A stretch of DNA of 9,151 bases from an uncultured Eggerthellaceae bacterium (GTDB lineage: Bacteria; Actinomycetota; Coriobacteriia; Coriobacteriales; Eggerthellaceae): assembly GCA_949450265.1 (NCBI GenBank), contig CASTMW010000066.1, positions 1-9,151 on the forward strand, in the 5' to 3' direction. Positions 5,512 to 9,151 of this stretch are shown here, piece by piece. Numbering within the stretch: position 1 is the stretch's first letter; each line of letters begins with the position of its first letter. The notes beneath the pieces were generated by a model. It saw only the letters and a program-made list of their open reading frames with translations. It made no database searches and was not told the origin of the DNA. The translations under genes and the position numbers were made by a program.

Positions 5512-8003
5512 CGACGCTCGAACTGCTCAGCCCTGCTGGCGGCCCTGACGCGCTCAATGCCGCTGTGCGTGGGGGTGCCGATGCGGTGTATGTGGGCCTA
5601 GGCGCGTTCAACGCGCGGCGCAATGCTGACAATTTCGACAAGGACACCCTCAAGGACGCGTGCGATTACGCCCATTTGCGCGGAACGAAGGTCTATGTTG
5701 CCCTTAATACCGTGGTGCTGCCCGACGAGGTCGATGCGGTGCTCGCGTGCGCCGATGATGCCTACGCTGCCGGAGCCGATGCGCTCATCGTGCAGGACAT
5801 CGGCATCGCCCGTCGCCTTTCTGATGCGTTTCCTGCGTGCTCAGTGCATCTTTCCACGCAAGCGAACATCCATGATTCGTGGGGCATCGAAGCAGCAGCG
5901 CTCGTGGGAGTTGAACGGGTCACGTTGGCGCGCGAGCTCTCGATGGAAGAGATCGCGCGCTTGAGCGAATTGGCAGCTCAGCACCATATGCAGACTGAGG
6001 TCTTCGTGCACGGTGCGCTCTGCGTTTGCTATTCGGGCCAGTGCCTCATGTCATCCATGATCGGCCAGCGCTCTGCCAATCGCGGCCTATGCGCTCAGGC
6101 ATGCCGTCTGCCGTACGCGCTGGTCTGCGAAGAAGAGGATGCACCGAACGCGCCGGGGGAGTTCTTGCTCTCGCCGAAGGACCTTTGTGGGGTCGACCTG
6201 ATCCCGGAACTGGTCGATGCGGGCGTGACCTCTTTCAAGATCGAAGGGCGTATGAAGTCGCCCGAATACGTGCATGCGGTCACGTCGGTGTATCGTAGAG
6301 CGCTCGACGCGCTGATGGAGGGCGACCCGGGGGTGGATGACAACGATCGTGCCATGCTCGCTTCCGTCTTCACGCGTGGCTTCACCACCGCCTATCTACA
6401 GCACGATCGCTCCAACGCCATCATGAGCTATCAGCGACCGAACAACCGCGGTGTCTTCATCGGGCGCGTCAAGGCGATCGGCGATGGGATCGCATCCATT
6501 GTGTGCGAGGAACCGCTGGTGGCAGGCGATATTGTGGAGTTCTGGACCAGCAAGGGCCGCGCTGCGCAACAGATCCCGGAAGGCTTCTCCATGGAAGGCC
6601 GCGTCGCCCGCATCGCGCTTGACGCGAAGGTGCGCTCGGTGCGCGCTGCTGACCGGGTGTTCCGCGTGCGCAGTGCTCAAGCTGCTTTCAGATCTGACCC
6701 GTTCCAGCCATGCATTCCGCTCGATGGTGCGGTGCGCGCGCTTCTGGATCAGCCGCTCAAGATGACCTTCGAGGTCCCGCAGGCAAGCGCAGCAGATGGC
6801 ACGCCGGTCGAAGATGCTGTCGTCAGGCGCCTGCAACACCAGCTGCCCGCCGACCGTCTTCGCTGCGTCGCTCAGGGCGATCCTGTGCAGTCTGCCCGTT
6901 CGAAGGAGCTGACCGCGGAAGATGTGCGCCAGCATGTTGGCCGCATGGGCCAGACTCCCTTCCGTCTGGCGTCCTGCGCGGTCGATCTCGATGGTGGCGT
7001 GGGCATGGGATTCTCAACGTTGCATCATCTTCGCGCCGATGCGCTCGACGAGCTTCGTGAATCTATCCTGCTCGATCATCATGTGCGCCCGCCACGGCAG
7101 GTATCGCGTGCGATCCCCGAGGCAACACGGCCGACATCCGATCCTGTGGTCTGCGCTCTGACCACCAATCCCGACTGCGCACGAGCGGCTAAGCGCGCAG
7201 GTGCTGCCGACGTGTACGTTCCTGCGCTTGATTACCGGCGCGGTCAGGCGACCATGGAAGGGGCTTTGCAGACCAGTGCCTCCCAGGCGTCGTATCCGCA
7301 CGGCTGTATCATGCAGATGCCCGCCATCACCCATGATGCGGCAGGCGCATCGCGCGAAGCGGCGCTGGGGTGCGATCCGTGGGAATATGCTCAACCGGGC
7401 AAGCCGCTGCTCGTGGAGAGCCTTGGCGGCCTCGTGCATGCCGCCGCCCTGGAAGCGGCACCTGAAGTGGGCGCGGAACTGCCGCTGACCAATGCGCTTT
7501 CCATCCAGATGGCAGCCGCGCTCGGCGCCACGCGCGCATGGCTCTCGCCCGAGCTCAACATCCACCAGATCGAACGGCTCGCGGCAGCAAGCCCGCTTTC
7601 GCTCGGCATCAAGGTATCCGGTGCGCTGCAGCTGATGGTCACCGAGCATTGCCCCTTGATGTCCCTTGGCCCGTGCGATCAGCGATGCACCGCCTGCACG
7701 CGCCGCATGAGTAAAAGCCACCTGCGCGACCGCAAGGAGTACCGCTTCCCGGTTGTCACGGATGCGCTCGGGCGCGGGCATATCTTCAACAGCGTCCCGC
7801 TCGATGCTGTGCCGGCCCTTCCACATCTGCTGGATGCGGGCGTGACCGCGTTCATGGTGGACGCCACGCTGCTCGATCCTGAACGCACGGCCCAAGCGGT
7901 CGGGCGGGCGGTGCATGCTCTGCAAAGCGCACGCGAAGGGCGCCCCGCCGAGCCGAAGCTCCCGAACACGACGAGCGGCCACTTGTTCCGCGGTGTTGTA
8001 TAA
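5508..8003 (+). CDS. U32-family protein, RlhA/TrhP-like RNA hydroxylase candidate (long form)
   Basis: The 831-residue product belongs to peptidase family U32. Despite the name, the characterised E. coli members RlhA and TrhP are prephenate-dependent hydroxylases of 23S rRNA and of tRNA wobble uridine. The N-terminal barrel opens with ELLSPAGGPDALNAAV and carries the U32 signature EVFVHGALCVCYSGQCLMS (164-182). Cysteines 172, 179, 195, 199 and 227 are candidates for the Fe-S ligands of this family. The block DAGVTSFKIEGRMKSPEYV (237-255) is also typical. RPNNRGVFIGRV and a following DUF3656-like region (AEDVRQHVGRMGQTPFRL) favour the RlhA branch. The C-terminal region, after about residue 550, repeats barrel-like elements and adds cysteines 715, 723, 727 and 730. 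It is longer than E. coli RlhA (about 650 residues). The start ATG lies within the lipoprotein stop (ATGA) and has no strong ribosome site of its own, suggesting translational coupling. The exact RNA target cannot be read from the sequence. Confidence 0.88.
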   Translation: MTTLELLSPAGGPDALNAAVRGGADAVYVGLGAFNARRNADNFDKDTLKDACDYAHLRGTKVYVALNTVVLPDEVDAVLACADDAYAAGADALIVQDIGIARRLSDAFPACSVHLSTQANIHDSWGIEAAALVGVERVTLARELSMEEIARLSELAAQHHMQTEVFVHGALCVCYSGQCLMSSMIGQRSANRGLCAQACRLPYALVCEEEDAPNAPGEFLLSPKDLCGVDLIPELVDAGVTSFKIEGRMKSPEYVHAVTSVYRRALDALMEGDPGVDDNDRAMLASVFTRGFTTAYLQHDRSNAIMSYQRPNNRGVFIGRVKAIGDGIASIVCEEPLVAGDIVEFWTSKGRAAQQIPEGFSMEGRVARIALDAKVRSVRAADRVFRVRSAQAAFRSDPFQPCIPLDGAVRALLDQPLKMTFEVPQASAADGTPVEDAVVRRLQHQLPADRLRCVAQGDPVQSARSKELTAEDVRQHVGRMGQTPFRLASCAVDLDGGVGMGFSTLHHLRADALDELRESILLDHHVRPPRQVSRAIPEATRPTSDPVVCALTTNPDCARAAKRAGAADVYVPALDYRRGQATMEGALQTSASQASYPHGCIMQMPAITHDAAGASREAALGCDPWEYAQPGKPLLVESLGGLVHAAALEAAPEVGAELPLTNALSIQMAAALGATRAWLSPELNIHQIERLAAASPLSLGIKVSGALQLMVTEHCPLMSLGPCDQRCTACTRRMSKSHLRDRKEYRFPVVTDALGRGHIFNSVPLDAVPALPHLLDAGVTAFMVDATLLDPERTAQAVGRAVHALQSAREGRPAEPKLPNTTSGHLFRGVV

Positions 8004-8004
8004 T
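7999..8004 (+). promoter_or_regulatory. Possible tyrS promoter (-10 hexamer)
   Basis: A perfect TATAAT overlaps the TAA stop of the U32 gene and lies 35 bases before the tyrS start. It sits in the same octamer, GTATAATC, as the -10 before the lipoprotein gene. No good -35 at 15-19 bases was seen (TTGTTC at 7983-7988 is too close). Transcription would start near 8011, leaving a leader of about 30 bases. That is too short for a T-box or another riboswitch. Confidence 0.4.
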
Positions 8005-8025
8005 CCCCAAGGTTTCCAACGATAG

Positions 8026-8032
8026 AAAGGGG
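8026..8032 (+). promoter_or_regulatory. Ribosome binding site of tyrS
   Basis: AAAGGGG stands seven bases before the ATG at 8040. The ATG at 8033 touches this site, is in another frame and is not used. The 8040 start gives a protein beginning MLSPEEQLHII, as expected for the family. Confidence 0.7.
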
Positions 8033-8039
8033 ATGCGGG

Positions 8040-9151
8040 ATGCTCTCGCCCGAAGAACAGCTCCATATCATACGATCGGGCGCGGCGCAGATCGTTCCCG
8101 AAAGCGCTCTGATCGAGAAGCTTGAGCGCGGTGTTCCGCTGAACGTGAAGCTCGGAGTCGATCCGACTGCCCCCGACATCCATCTTGGGCATGCGGTCCC
8201 GCTGCGCAAACTTCGCCAGTTCCAAGACCTCGGGCATGAGGTTACGCTGATCATCGGCGATGGCACGGCGCTCATCGGCGACCCATCCGGGCGTAACACC
8301 ACGCGCCCCCAGCTCACCCGTGACGAGATACAGGCGAACGCGCAAACCTACGTGGACCAAGCGTTCAAGGTGCTCGACCCGGAGAAGACGACGCTGCGCT
8401 ATAACTCGGAATGGATTCTCGATCTGGATATGGAAGGGCTGCTGAAGCTGCTCTCCCATTTCACGGTGGCGCGCATCTTGGAGCGCGATGACTTCCATAA
8501 CCGCTACACCTCCGGCCAGCCCATCAGTCTGCACGAGTTCCTCTATCCGGTCATGCAGGCTTACGACTCGGTGGTCATCAAGGCAGACGTGGAACTGGGC
8601 GGCACCGACCAGCTGTTCAATCTGCTGGCCGGTCGCGAGCTCATGGAGAAGATGGGCCTGCCCGCGCAGGTCTGCCTGACCTTGCCGCTGCTCGAAGGCA
8701 CCGATGGCGTTCGCAAGATGTCGAAGAGCTATGGCAACTACATCGGCCTGACCGATGCGCCAGAGGATATGTTCGGCAAGACCATGTCCATCCCCGATGA
8801 GCTGATGGTGAAGTACTTCCGCTTGGCCTCCACCGAGGATGTGGAGGATATCGACGCCATCGAGCGCGGCTTGGCCGACGCATCGTTGCATCCGAACAAG
8901 GTGAAGCGCCAGCTCGCGCGCAACATCGTGGCGTCCTACCATGGGGAAGAGGCCGCCCTGGCAGCCGAGGCCCATTTTGACAAGGTGTTCAAGGCGCACG
9001 AAGCGCCCGATGATGTTCCGGTCTTCGGTGAGCCCTTGCCGCTCAATAGTGAAGGCGTGGTGTATCTGCCCGGCTTGCTCCAGCAAGCAGGTCTGGCGGC
9101 AAGCGCCGGGGAGGCGCGTCTGCTCATCGACGGCGGCGGCGTGAAGGTCAA
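8040..9151 (+). CDS. tyrS: Tyrosyl-tRNA synthetase, KMSKS (TyrZ-like) type, 3'-truncated by window edge
   Basis: TyrRS is a class I aminoacyl-tRNA synthetase that charges tRNA-Tyr with tyrosine, using ATP, in the cytoplasm. The frame runs open to the window end, giving 370 complete codons; usual family length is about 400-420, so roughly 30-50 residues are missing. The ATP-binding HIGH motif appears as HLGH (48-51) inside GVDPTAPDIHLGHAVPLRKL. The tyrosine-binding region contains QAYDSVVIKADVELGGTDQ, with GGTDQ at 187-191. The second class I motif is KMSKS (226-230) within RKMSKSYGNYIGL. KMSKS, in place of the KFGKT/KFGKS of E. coli and main Bacillus TyrRS, together with the GVDPTAPDIHLGH block, places this in the second bacterial subfamily (TyrZ-like). 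The last residues (GLLQQAGLAASAGEARLLID) begin the S4 RNA-binding domain. The gene lies 36 bases after the U32 gene, with its own ribosome site and a possible promoter. Identity is secure. Confidence 0.96.
   Translation, partial: MLSPEEQLHIIRSGAAQIVPESALIEKLERGVPLNVKLGVDPTAPDIHLGHAVPLRKLRQFQDLGHEVTLIIGDGTALIGDPSGRNTTRPQLTRDEIQANAQTYVDQAFKVLDPEKTTLRYNSEWILDLDMEGLLKLLSHFTVARILERDDFHNRYTSGQPISLHEFLYPVMQAYDSVVIKADVELGGTDQLFNLLAGRELMEKMGLPAQVCLTLPLLEGTDGVRKMSKSYGNYIGLTDAPEDMFGKTMSIPDELMVKYFRLASTEDVEDIDAIERGLADASLHPNKVKRQLARNIVASYHGEEAALAAEAHFDKVFKAHEAPDDVPVFGEPLPLNSEGVVYLPGLLQQAGLAASAGEARLLIDGGGVKV

Noticed and set aside
5508..8003. Annotation of the U32 protein as a collagenase or protease
   Set aside because: The family name is historical. 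Characterised RlhA/TrhP relatives are RNA hydroxylases, and no protease catalytic motif is seen.
8004..8039. T-box or riboswitch before tyrS
   Set aside because: Only 36 bases separate the genes and the candidate promoter leaves about a 30-base leader, far too short for a T-box.
7014..9086. 690-codon open frame on the - strand across the U32 and tyrS genes
   Set aside because: It lies wholly opposite two well-identified genes. Long antisense frames are common in GC-rich DNA with biased third positions, and its translation shows no recognisable domain.
1..9151. A new defence, mobile or biosynthetic system
   Set aside because: All six genes fit housekeeping roles or are a single small lipoprotein. 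No integrase, transposase, terminal repeats, CRISPR spacing or toxin-antitoxin pair was seen.

Overview
The window is a GC-rich (roughly 60% by eye), densely packed bacterial chromosome segment. It holds six protein genes, all on the + strand, separated by gaps of at most 75 bases. The content is core metabolism and housekeeping: arginine biosynthesis, cell-wall synthesis, RNA modification and tRNA charging. The best guess for the source is a high-GC Gram-positive anaerobe, possibly a member of the Coriobacteriia (Actinomycetota). This is an inference from base composition, the AGGAGG-type ribosome binding sites, the lipoprotein signal, the Ser/Ala-rich penicillin-binding protein tail and the long U32 protein; no sequence search was possible.

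Layout: (1) 2-1270, argG, cut at its 5' end by the window edge; (2) 1273-2691, argH, two bases after argG and clearly in the same operon, so the last two steps of arginine synthesis are made together; (3) 2767-4938, a complete bifunctional class A penicillin-binding protein starting at GTG; (4) 5014-5511, a small lipoprotein of unknown function; (5) 5508-8003, a long U32-family protein of the RlhA/TrhP RNA-hydroxylase type, overlapping the lipoprotein gene by the four bases ATGA; (6) 8040-9151, tyrS, the KMSKS-type (TyrZ-like) tyrosyl-tRNA synthetase, cut at its 3' end inside the S4 domain.

Transcription probably breaks into at least three units: argG-argH (from upstream), the PBP gene, and lipoprotein-U32. 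tyrS is either read through from U32 or started from its own promoter. Consensus TATAAT hexamers lie just upstream of the lipoprotein gene (4972-4977) and of tyrS (7999-8004), each inside the octamer GTATAATC. No convincing intrinsic terminator was seen in any gap. No stretch above 300 bases lacks a gene.

I found no RNA genes, CRISPR, insertion sequences, phage genes or defence modules, and no new multi-gene system. The points most worth a second look are in the U32 protein: an apparent internal duplication of the U32 fold, a second four-cysteine cluster near the C terminus, and translational coupling to an uncharacterised lipoprotein.
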